Below are positions 37,363 to 44,803 of a DNA stretch of 64,000 nucleotides, in pieces. Where the stretch lies: NCBI GenBank assembly GCA_017545665.1, contig JAFWKQ010000021.1:62001-126000 (forward strand). Reading direction: 5' to 3'. Each line of letters begins with the position of its first letter. Position 1 is the stretch's first letter. The notes below the pieces were generated by a model that was given only the letters and a program-made list of their open reading frames with translations, searched no databases and was not told where the DNA came from. This DNA comes from Atopobiaceae bacterium. Its GTDB lineage: Bacteria > Actinomycetota > Coriobacteriia > Coriobacteriales > Atopobiaceae. A program made the position numbers and the translations under genes.

Positions 37363-38232
37363 ATGGGATTATGGGACGCGTTTATTAAACTCATCACGAA
37401 CATCCTCGTCGCCATTCACGGCGTCTGCGGCGACTGGGGCTTGTCTATTATCATCCTCACGCTCATCGTGCGACTGCTCATCATGCCGCTCATGACGCGC
37501 TCCACGCGCTCTTCGGCAAAGATGCAGGTGCTTCAGCCAAAGATGCAGGAGCTGCAGGAACGCTACAAAGACGACCCCGAGACGTTGCAGCGCGAGATGT
37601 CCAAGTTCTACTCGGAGAACAAGTTCAACCCGCTGGGCGGCTGCCTGCCAATCCTGCTGCAGATGCCCATCTTCTTCGCGCTGTTCGGCGTCATCCGCGA
37701 GGTTGTTCAACATCCCGACGTGTACGGACCCGCGTCGTTTTTCAACATCGTGCCCAATCTGGGCGTGGGGCCCGGAGAGCTGTTCTATCCCGCACTTCAG
37801 CCGATAATCGGCGACAAGCCCAACCAAGTTGCGGGCATCATCGACGTCATCCTGAACATCGGCTCGATTGACGGCGCCACGTGGCAGGCTGCGGGCGTGT
37901 ACATCTTCTTGGTTATTCTCTTCGGTCTGCTTACGTTGGTGCCCATGCTGCTCAACACGCAGGTTTCCGCCGATCCCAATCAGCAGCGCACCACGCGCAT
38001 AATGGGTATCGTCATGTCGGTGTGGATGATCTGGATTGGCTGGGGCCTGCCTTCCGGCGTGCTTCTGTACTACAACACCTCCGCGCTGTGGCAGGTGGCT
38101 CAGCAGCAGCTCGTCACCAGGCGCGTCATGGAAGCCGCCAAGGCGGAGGCCGAGGCGAACATGGCCAACAGGCCCGTGGAGATTGACGTCGTGCGCAAGG
38201 AGCGCAAGCAGCGGCCGCGCAAGAAGTCGTAA
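37363..38232 (+). CDS. yidC: Membrane protein insertase YidC/OxaA
   Basis: The 289-residue protein has five hydrophobic segments and lacks the large periplasmic domain of proteobacterial YidC. Motifs include GLSIIILTLIVRLLIMPLM, KMQELQERYKDDPETLQREM, NPLGGCLPILLQMPIFFALF and GLPSGVLLYYNTS. The conserved Arg in the first core helix (IVRLLI) is present. It lacks an N-terminal lipobox. The basic C-terminus (RKQRPRKKS) may contact the ribosome. It is 21 bp after yidD. Confidence 0.95.
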   Translation: MGLWDAFIKLITNILVAIHGVCGDWGLSIIILTLIVRLLIMPLMTRSTRSSAKMQVLQPKMQELQERYKDDPETLQREMSKFYSENKFNPLGGCLPILLQMPIFFALFGVIREVVQHPDVYGPASFFNIVPNLGVGPGELFYPALQPIIGDKPNQVAGIIDVILNIGSIDGATWQAAGVYIFLVILFGLLTLVPMLLNTQVSADPNQQRTTRIMGIVMSVWMIWIGWGLPSGVLLYYNTSALWQVAQQQLVTRRVMEAAKAEAEANMANRPVEIDVVRKERKQRPRKKS

Positions 38233-38302
38233 GGAAGTTCTACGTTAGAGGGCGTCTTTCCTGCGGGGGAGGCGCCCAAACCATATTGATGGGAGGTACA
38301 CA

Positions 38303-38905
38303 ATGGCAGAAGACACGACTGCCGCGGACGTAATGGCCGCAAGGCAGAGCGAGATGGACGAGCGGATTGCTGCGCCTTCGGAAGACAAGTATGCCCAGCT
38401 GCGTGAGCACTATGCGGCGGGGCAGGATCTTACCGACGACGAGGTGGATACCATTGCAGACGTGGCAGTGGGCTATCTGCGCTCCATCCTGAACCTCTTT
38501 GGCGAGGGTGGCGCATCAATAGACGAATACGAGGGCGACGAAGGCGAGCTCATCCTGGATGTTACCGACGGTGACCTTGCGGTGCTCATCGGTCGTCACG
38601 GACGCACGCTCGATGCGCTGCAGATGGTGGTCTCGTCGCTCATGAGCAGCACGTTGCGCTTTCACTACCCGGTGGTGGTGGACGTCGAGGGATACAAGAA
38701 CCGTCGCAAGGAGAAGCTCCGTGGCATCGCGCTTTCGGCGGCGTCACGCGCCAAGCGTCAGCATTCCAGGGTGTCGCTGCCTCCCATGAATGCCTACGAG
38801 CGTCGCCTGATCCACCTTGCGTTGGTGGACGACGATGAGGTGACCACGCACTCGGAGGGGGAAGATCCCACCCGTCACGTTGTTATTACGGCAGTGCGCG
38901 GGTAG
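38303..38905 (+). CDS. jag: KH-R3H RNA-binding protein Jag/KhpB
   Basis: The 200-residue protein has a KH domain around VLIGRHGRTLDALQMVVSSL and a C-terminal R3H domain around RVSLPPMNAYERRLIHLAL. The N-terminal Jag domain is reduced to a short acidic segment. Homologues bind RNA and affect cell elongation. GGGAGG precedes the ATG. It follows yidC as usual. Confidence 0.94.
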   Translation: MAEDTTAADVMAARQSEMDERIAAPSEDKYAQLREHYAAGQDLTDDEVDTIADVAVGYLRSILNLFGEGGASIDEYEGDEGELILDVTDGDLAVLIGRHGRTLDALQMVVSSLMSSTLRFHYPVVVDVEGYKNRRKEKLRGIALSAASRAKRQHSRVSLPPMNAYERRLIHLALVDDDEVTTHSEGEDPTRHVVITAVRG

Positions 38906-38909
38906 TGTC

Positions 38910-39659
38910 ATGCGGGAACATGAATGCTTGGAGCGGTGCGCGGAGGCCCTGCGCGCCGCTCTTTTCTCTGCGAACATCGAGTTGCCGGAAGAGCAGACCG
39001 AGTTGCTGGCGTGCCATCTGGCGCTGGTTATACGCAAGAACGAAACCGTGAACCTCACGCGCATAACCAGCGCGGAGGAGGGCGCGTATCTGCACGTGGT
39101 GGATTCGCTGCTCTTGCGCGGCGCGTTTGATGCCGCCCCCTCGGGTAGCTTCGTGGACGTGGGAACCGGCGCAGGCTTCCCCGGCATTCCGCTCGCCGTC
39201 GTAACCGGACGAAAGGCACTGCTGCTGGACTCGGTTGGCAAAAAGGTCGCGGCCGTGGACGAGTTCCTGCGCGAGTTGGGATTGGACGGGTGCGTTGAGG
39301 CCAGACAGGAACGCGTTGAGGATTTGGGTCGCACGCAGCGCGCGCAGTGCGCCGTCGTAACCGCCCGTGCCGTGGCGCAGGCCAACGTGCTCGTAGAGTA
39401 TGCAGCTCCGCTGCTTCGCAAGGGTGGGCGATTGGTTATGGCCAAGGCTCGTCCGTCCGAAGAGGAGGTGCTGGCTGCAAAGAGGGCTGCGCGTCTATGT
39501 GGAATGCGCTTTGTTTCACGTGAAACATTCGAACTCCCCGGCGAGCGTGGCCACAGGGAGGTCCTGAGCTACGAGAAGGTCGGCAAGCCCTCGCTGCGCC
39601 TCCCGCGTGCCGTTGGGATGGCCAAGCGTTCTCCGCTGGGAGTGGAGGGGAGCGCTTAG
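38910..39659 (+). CDS. rsmG: 16S rRNA (guanine-N7) methyltransferase RsmG
   Basis: The 249-residue protein contains VNLTRITSAEEGAYLHVVDS and the SAM-binding motif FVDVGTGAGFPGIPLAVV, as in RsmG/GidB, which methylates G527 (E. coli numbering) of 16S rRNA. The start is 4 bp after the jag stop. A perfect parS site is embedded in codons encoding FVSRETF near 39.52 kb. Confidence 0.95.
   Translation: MREHECLERCAEALRAALFSANIELPEEQTELLACHLALVIRKNETVNLTRITSAEEGAYLHVVDSLLLRGAFDAAPSGSFVDVGTGAGFPGIPLAVVTGRKALLLDSVGKKVAAVDEFLRELGLDGCVEARQERVEDLGRTQRAQCAVVTARAVAQANVLVEYAAPLLRKGGRLVMAKARPSEEEVLAAKRAARLCGMRFVSRETFELPGERGHREVLSYEKVGKPSLRLPRAVGMAKRSPLGVEGSA
39512..39527. promoter_or_regulatory. parS centromere site 1 (inside rsmG)
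   Basis: TGTTTCACGTGAAACA is an exact copy of the bacterial parS consensus bound by ParB. It lies within rsmG, 580 bp before parA. Confidence 0.95.
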
Positions 39660-39693
39660 AAACAGCCTCACCCATCGCGATGCGTGCTGCGAG

Positions 39694-39890
39694 CCTTAAC
39701 AAACGGAAAAATCGGCTCGAGTATTTCAAAAAACGCCACTTGTTCGGGTTTTGGAGAAACTAAAACCGAACAAGCGGCGTTTTAGATTAAAAATGTGCCC
39801 AAATTTTCACTTGTTCGGTTTTCGCGTTTTGCAAATCCGAACAAACGGAAAATAGTGGCGAAAGAGAGGGCGTTTTTTCCACTTGTTCGG
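39694..39890. repeat. 71-bp tandem repeat with TTGTTCGG palindromes before parA
   Basis: TTGTTCGG starts at 39740, 39811 and 39883, and the inverted CCGAACAA at 39766 and 39837, with a partial copy near 39694. The period is 71-72 bp. The first full unit forms a strong stem-loop from AAAACGCC (39730) to GGCGTTTT (39783). The rest of the gap to parA (39.9-40.1 kb) has no supported gene. Confidence 0.85.
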
Positions 39891-40109
39891 GTCTACGAAC
39901 GCTGGGAAGACGAAGACGTGGTTGCTTCCACGATCCTCTCGTTCGTGCCTGTGCCAATTGCTATGGAGAAGGGCCAACCCCCACCGGGTGTGCCGGCGCC
40001 GCCGTCCCCGTGACACACACATAGCAACTCCTCTTCGGCTTCATGTCCATGTTTTCGTCTATTATGGTGTGTCGCAAAAGCACGGTATACGAAGCATAAG
40101 GGAGGCAAC

Positions 40110-40871
40110 GTGTCGAATGTTATAGCGATCATCAACCAAAAGGGCGGGGTGGGAAAGTCCACCACCGCCATCAACCTTGCCGCAGCGCTCGGCGATCTTG
40201 GCAAACGCGTACTGGTTGTGGACTTCGATCCGCAGGGCAACGCAACGAGCGGCTTTGGGGTGGACAAGGACTCCTTGGAACGCGACGTGTACGACACCCT
40301 TATGAACAACGTGTCGATCGAGGACGTCGTGGTGTCTTCGCCTGTGGAGGGCGTCAGCGTGGCGCCGGCCACCATACAGCTTGCCGGCGCGGAGATAGAG
40401 CTCGTAAGCGTCATGGCGCGCGAGAGCGTCCTGCGCTACGTTTTGGAGCCCGTTCGCGATTCCTATGACTACATATTCGTGGACTGTCCGCCCTCGTTGG
40501 GTCTGCTAACCGTAAACGCGCTGGTTGCCGCAGACTCGCTGCTGGTGCCCATCCAGTGCGAGTTCTACGCCCTGGAGGGCCTCTCCAAGCTGCTTGAGTC
40601 CATGCGCATGGTAAAGGGTCGCCTTAACCCCGCGCTGGACATCTTTGGTGTAGTCATGACCATGTTTGACGCACGCACCACGCTCTCGCGCCAGGTGGTG
40701 GAGGAGGTGCGCGACTTCTTTGGACCTAAGGTGTTCAACACGATCATCCCCCGCAACGTAAAACTCTCGGAGGCTCCGAGTCACGGCTTGCCTATCAACC
40801 GATACGATCCGCGCAGCAAGGGTGCCTTGGCCTACGCAGAGCTTGCCGAGGAGGTAGCGAAACATGGCTAA
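40110..40871 (+). CDS. parA: Chromosome partitioning ATPase ParA/Soj
   Basis: The 253-residue protein has the deviant Walker A IINQKGGVGKSTTAINLAAA and Walker B VVDFDPQGNATSGFG, and YIFVDCPPSLGLLTVNAL. ParA drives segregation of ParB-parS complexes. GTG 40110 is preceded by AAGGGAGG. It overlaps parB by 8 bp. Confidence 0.96.
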   Translation: MSNVIAIINQKGGVGKSTTAINLAAALGDLGKRVLVVDFDPQGNATSGFGVDKDSLERDVYDTLMNNVSIEDVVVSSPVEGVSVAPATIQLAGAEIELVSVMARESVLRYVLEPVRDSYDYIFVDCPPSLGLLTVNALVAADSLLVPIQCEFYALEGLSKLLESMRMVKGRLNPALDIFGVVMTMFDARTTLSRQVVEEVRDFFGPKVFNTIIPRNVKLSEAPSHGLPINRYDPRSKGALAYAELAEEVAKHG

Positions 40872-41727
40872 GAAGTCGGGTTTGGGCCGCGGGCTGGGGG
40901 CCCTTTTGGGTGAGACTGCCCTTGAGGTGGGGGAGGCGGCACTCGACGCCCCTCCACGCACCCTGTCGGTGGACCAGGTGGTTCCGAATCCCGACCAGCC
41001 GCGCAAGACGTTCGACGACAAGGAGCTGGACGAACTGGCCGACTCCATACGCAAGAATGGCATCCTGCAACCGCTGGTTGTGCGCGAGCGCGAGGGTTCT
41101 TATCAGATAATCGCGGGGGAACGCCGGTATCAGGCAGCCAAGCGCGCGGGACTCGAACAGGTTCCCGTGGTGGTGCGCGAGGTGAGCGACGAGGAGGTCC
41201 TGCAGCTTGCGCTCATAGAGAACCTGCAACGCTCCGACCTCAACCCCCTGGAGGCCGCGCGCGGATATCGAGACCTCATGGAGCAAAACGGACTGACTCA
41301 GGAAGAGGTTGGAAGGATTCTTTCCAAGTCCCGTTCGGCAGTCGCAAACAGCCTGCGTCTTCTCGATTTGCCAGACGAGGTGCAGGACATGGTTGCACAA
41401 GGAGAGTTGACTGCTGGCCATGCGCGCGCGATCTTGAGCGTGAATGGCGATCAGGCTCGCATTGCGCTCTCACACAAGGTGAGGGACGAGGGTTTGTCGG
41501 TACGTCAGACAGAAATCCTCGGTCCGTTGTTTTCTGTCAAAGATGACGGCGAGCGCCCGCGCCGCCAGCCCGCGCCGCAGTCATACAAGCGGGCGGCGCG
41601 CACCCTGCGCAACAAGCTCTCGGCTAAGGTGTCGGTAAGGTCGGTGCGTGGGCGCAATAAGATTGAGATAGAATTTGGTGACGAGCAGGAGCTTGAAGCC
41701 TTGGTGCAAAGAATTGTGGGGGAGTAG
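40864..41727 (+). CDS. parB: Chromosome partitioning protein ParB/Spo0J
   Basis: The 287-residue protein has the N-terminal ParA-binding stretch KKSGLGRGLGALLG, the CTPase/sulfiredoxin-like motif GERRYQAAKRAG, and a helix-turn-helix in LTQEEVGRILSKSRSAVANSLRLL. ParB loads on parS and spreads as a CTP-dependent clamp. Two perfect parS sites lie 1.3 kb upstream and 0.9 kb downstream. Confidence 0.96.
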   Translation: MAKKSGLGRGLGALLGETALEVGEAALDAPPRTLSVDQVVPNPDQPRKTFDDKELDELADSIRKNGILQPLVVREREGSYQIIAGERRYQAAKRAGLEQVPVVVREVSDEEVLQLALIENLQRSDLNPLEAARGYRDLMEQNGLTQEEVGRILSKSRSAVANSLRLLDLPDEVQDMVAQGELTAGHARAILSVNGDQARIALSHKVRDEGLSVRQTEILGPLFSVKDDGERPRRQPAPQSYKRAARTLRNKLSAKVSVRSVRGRNKIEIEFGDEQELEALVQRIVGE

Positions 41728-41728
41728 C

Positions 41729-41986
41729 ATGAAGTCATACGAGAAGATGGTCGTACTTGCGGGCGTGGTGGTAGTAGGCATAACCGCGGTGTATCGTTAC
41801 GTGCTCTCGGACGAGCAGCGCACGGCCTTGCGCGAGGTTGGCAACTCTCTGCGCGACTCCACGCAGGAGGTGCGCGATACCGTGGCACCGCTGGTTTCTG
41901 ATGGGCCAACCAAAAAGGAAATTCAGGAGAGCTTTGAGGCCAACCGCAAACGTACCGCAAAGCAATGGGAGGAACTGGGTTACTAG
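41729..41986 (+). CDS. Small membrane-anchored protein, 85 aa
   Basis: I do not recognise a named family. Residues about 7-22 (MVVLAGVVVVGITAVYR) form one hydrophobic helix; the remainder is a charged, probably helical tail. The ATG is 1 bp after the parB stop with GGGGGAG upstream, so it is translated with parB. It could be a membrane partner of the partition system or a simple passenger. Confidence 0.75.
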   Translation: MKSYEKMVVLAGVVVVGITAVYRYVLSDEQRTALREVGNSLRDSTQEVRDTVAPLVSDGPTKKEIQESFEANRKRTAKQWEELGY

Positions 41987-42119
41987 CCGTTTGGCTCGTT
42001 TTGGATGCGGTGAAGAGTAAGAGGGCACCCGCAATGGAGGCGATGGCTTCCGTTGCGGGTTTTTTCTCGCAGGATGTGGCACTGGGTCCAACGTTGGCTA
42101 GGCCCGATTGTGCCGGGCG

Positions 42120-42470
42120 CACTTTTGGTCCGCGGACGTCCCTGCCAGGTACACTTTCCCGGGGACCGAGGGGTTGGGTACACTTTTGCGCCCGCAGACG
42201 TCCCCACCGGGTACACAAATGGCCGCTTTGTGTACCCGGTGGGGGAAGTTGCGGACCGAAAAGTGTACCTGGGGGAAGAGCTGGCGCCGAGAAGTGCACA
42301 CACGGCGGGTGGACTGCATCTCGGTTTGTGCGCACAGTAGGGAGAGGCGGCCCGGTTGTGGCCGCGACCTTGCGTCTGCACCGAGAAGCGCGCACGGCAG
42401 GGAGGCGTGGGGTCGTTTTGTGGCCGCGGAGCCGACGGAGGTCATCACAGTCACAGAGAAGCGCGTATAA
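42120..42470. repeat. Opposing array of the GGGCGCACTTTT motif downstream of parB
   Basis: Forward units have CAC at 42120, 42152, 42181 and 42214. Inverted units have GTG at 42230, 42263, 42294 and 42328, with weaker copies to about 42470. Steps are 29-34 bp. The centre CCGGGTACACAAA...TTTGTGTACCCGG is a perfect hairpin. The unit is the same as in the array upstream of dnaA. No gene is supported between 41987 and 42620. Confidence 0.88.
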
Positions 42471-42620
42471 CACCAAAGGAGAGCGCCGTAGCCACAAAGT
42501 CGTCCGCGAACATCATTGTCCGCGCGAGAAACCGGACCCCATAGAAGCAGCGAGGGTCCACAACCCCAGGCCTTCTCTGCGCCCGCTACGACGACGCCGT
42601 TGTCCAGCTGTCACTCTCGG

Positions 42621-42636
42621 TGTTTCACGTGAAACA
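42621..42636. promoter_or_regulatory. parS centromere site 2 (beside the rlmN stop)
   Basis: TGTTTCACGTGAAACA, a second exact parS consensus, lies 1 bp beyond the stop codon of rlmN and about 0.9 kb after parB. Confidence 0.95.
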
Positions 42637-42637
42637 C

Positions 42638-43702
42638 CTACTGCGCCAACCTTTGGCGCAGCTGTCCGCAGGCGGCGTCTATGTCGGCGCCGCGGGACTG
42701 TCGTATGGTTGCCTCCACGCCCACGCTGGCCAGCCTGCGTACGAAGTCTTCGGCGCGCCTGGCCGAGGATGGCTGGAACTTGGATCCGCTCACTTGGTTG
42801 AGCTGGATTATGTTCACGTGGCACAGTGTGTCTCGACAGAAGTCGCACAGGTAGGTGAGTTCCTCGTCGGAGTCGTTGACGCCCTTGATGAGGGCATACT
42901 CGTAGGTCGGCCTCCGTCCGGTGCGGTCCGCGTACTCGCCCATGGCGTCGTAGAGTCTTAGCAGAGAATAGCGCTTGACCCCGGGCATAAGCGCGTCGCG
43001 GGTCTTCTGTACGGCGGAATGCAGCGACACGGCAAGCGTGAACTGCTCCGGCTCGCGCGAGAAGCGCGTGATCATGGGGATGATGCCGCAGGTGGAAACG
43101 GTGAGGTGCCGCGCCCCGATTCCCATGCCGTCGGGTGCGTTGAGGCGCCGAAGCGCGGCGAGGGTGTTCTCGTAGTTGGCAAACGGCTCTCCCTGCCCCA
43201 TGAGGACCACGCCGGTAACGCGTGTTCCAAAGTCGTTGCGTACGTGAATCACCTGATCGTAAATCTCCCCGGCCGTTAGGGATCGCGTGAGGCCGGACGC
43301 GCCCGTCGCGCAAAACGCGCAGCCCATCCCGCAGCCAGCCTGCGTGGAGGCACATACCGTAAGCCGCTTGTCGGTGGGCATGCCCACGCACTCAACGGTG
43401 GTTCCGTCCTCAAACGAGAGCAGGTACTTCTTGCTGCCGTCGGCGGACTTTTGGCTTGCGACCAAAGACGTGCCACCAAGCGTGCATTGCTTGGCCAGAG
43501 CCGCGCGCAGCGACTTGGGGAGGTTGGTCATCTGGTCAAAAGACGAAACGCCCTTCTCCCAAATCCACGACTCGATCTGCTTGGCCCTAAACGCCGGCTG
43601 TCCCATGTTCACAAGCAGTTCTTGCAACTGCGTGCGCGAGAGGGCCTTAAGGTCCGTGCGCTGATTTTGTCCCTCTTTGCGTAGATGATTTACAGGCTGC
43701 AT
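42638..43702 (-). CDS. rlmN: 23S rRNA/tRNA (adenine-C2) methyltransferase RlmN
   Basis: This 354-residue radical-SAM enzyme has the CGMGCAFCATG cluster motif (C-x3-C-x2-C). FRAKQIESWIWEKGV lies near the N-terminus, and VLMGQGEPFANY, VSTCGIIPMI and LAVSLHSA follow. RlmN methylates A2503 of 23S rRNA and A37 of some tRNAs. ATG 43702 is preceded by GAGGAG. It is transcribed against the flow of its neighbours, toward oriC. Confidence 0.96.
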   Translation of the reverse strand: MQPVNHLRKEGQNQRTDLKALSRTQLQELLVNMGQPAFRAKQIESWIWEKGVSSFDQMTNLPKSLRAALAKQCTLGGTSLVASQKSADGSKKYLLSFEDGTTVECVGMPTDKRLTVCASTQAGCGMGCAFCATGASGLTRSLTAGEIYDQVIHVRNDFGTRVTGVVLMGQGEPFANYENTLAALRRLNAPDGMGIGARHLTVSTCGIIPMITRFSREPEQFTLAVSLHSAVQKTRDALMPGVKRYSLLRLYDAMGEYADRTGRRPTYEYALIKGVNDSDEELTYLCDFCRDTLCHVNIIQLNQVSGSKFQPSSARRAEDFVRRLASVGVEATIRQSRGADIDAACGQLRQRLAQ

Positions 43703-43840
43703 GTTATTTTCTCCTCGTCGTTTGTATTTTGCGCATAACGAAGTATCCTCATCATTTGGCAAAGCCCAAGCAGGCGGGCAAAGCCTAAACAATCTTTATG
43801 TACGAGTCTAACGCACGCTCATTGAGTGGGGGAAAACAAC

Positions 43841-44791
43841 ATGACAAACGACGTTACTCGCAAAAAGGTGGTCGTTCTTGCCGGCGGGTGGTCCGACGAG
43901 AGGGACGTGTCGTTTAATTCCGCGCGCGAGGTGGAGTCGGCGCTTAGGGAAGCCGGCTTTACGAGCGTGGATTTGCTGGACATAGCGGAAGATGACTTTG
44001 TGGTGCGTCTGCGCCAGGGCAACTATGACGTCGCCTTCGTTGCTCTCCATGGCGAATATGGCGAGGACGGCTGCATACAAGGCCTTCTTGAGATTCTTCA
44101 CATGCCCTATACGTTCTCGGGCGTTCTGGCCTCGAGCATGGCCATGTCCAAGGACGTGGCAAAGCGGGTGTATGAGCACGTGGGACTGCCGGTGGCGCCA
44201 GGCGTCGTGTTTGACGCCGCACATGAGCCAAGCAGCGATGAGCTCGACAAGACCGTCTATGAGCTCGGACTTCCTCTGTTCGTAAAGCCTGCAGGTAACG
44301 GCTCGAGCTTTGGCGTGACGCGCGTGGTGGAGCGCGAGGCACTGGATGAAGCTGTGCGCATTGCTGCCAAGGCGGGCGGCCGCGTGTTGGTGGAGGCTGC
44401 CGTGGAGGGGCGCGAGATAACCGTGCCGGTGCTGGGAAACAAAAGGCCCAAGGCCCTTCCCATAATCGAAATAGACACGGGAGCGGACTTCTACGACGTT
44501 ACCGTTAAGTATGAGCCGGCGGAGCTGCATCACCGCATACCCGCTCCCCTGGAACCCGACGTGTACCAAAAGGCGCAGGAATACGCGATTATGGCTCATG
44601 AGGCACTTGGATGCAGGGGGTGCTCGCGCAGCGACTTTATTATCAACGACAAGGGCGTCCCTGTGATTTTGGAGACAAACACCATCCCAGGCATGACGTC
44701 CGCGAGCTTGTTGCCGGACTCCGCGCGCCACGATGGCATTGCATTCCCAGAGCTGTGCAGGCGGTTCGTGGAGCTCGCATTCGAAAAATAG
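43841..44791 (+). CDS. ddl: D-alanine-D-alanine ligase
   Basis: The 316-residue ATP-grasp enzyme has VVVLAGGWSDERDVSFNSAR at the start, then VALHGEYGEDGCIQGLLE and LFVKPAGNGSSFGVTRV. It closes with NTIPGMTSASLLP. It makes the D-Ala-D-Ala dipeptide for peptidoglycan. The Tyr/Phe that separates D-Ala from D-Lac enzymes cannot be placed with confidence. ATG 43841 follows GGGGGA. The next gene begins 12 bp downstream. Confidence 0.95.
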   Translation: MTNDVTRKKVVVLAGGWSDERDVSFNSAREVESALREAGFTSVDLLDIAEDDFVVRLRQGNYDVAFVALHGEYGEDGCIQGLLEILHMPYTFSGVLASSMAMSKDVAKRVYEHVGLPVAPGVVFDAAHEPSSDELDKTVYELGLPLFVKPAGNGSSFGVTRVVEREALDEAVRIAAKAGGRVLVEAAVEGREITVPVLGNKRPKALPIIEIDTGADFYDVTVKYEPAELHHRIPAPLEPDVYQKAQEYAIMAHEALGCRGCSRSDFIINDKGVPVILETNTIPGMTSASLLPDSARHDGIAFPELCRRFVELAFEK

Positions 44792-44803
44792 AAAGCAAAC
44801 AAC

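Noticed and set aside
39795..40013. A 72-codon plus-strand frame upstream of parA
   Set aside because: It runs through the 71-bp tandem repeat, has no ribosome binding site and no recognisable product.
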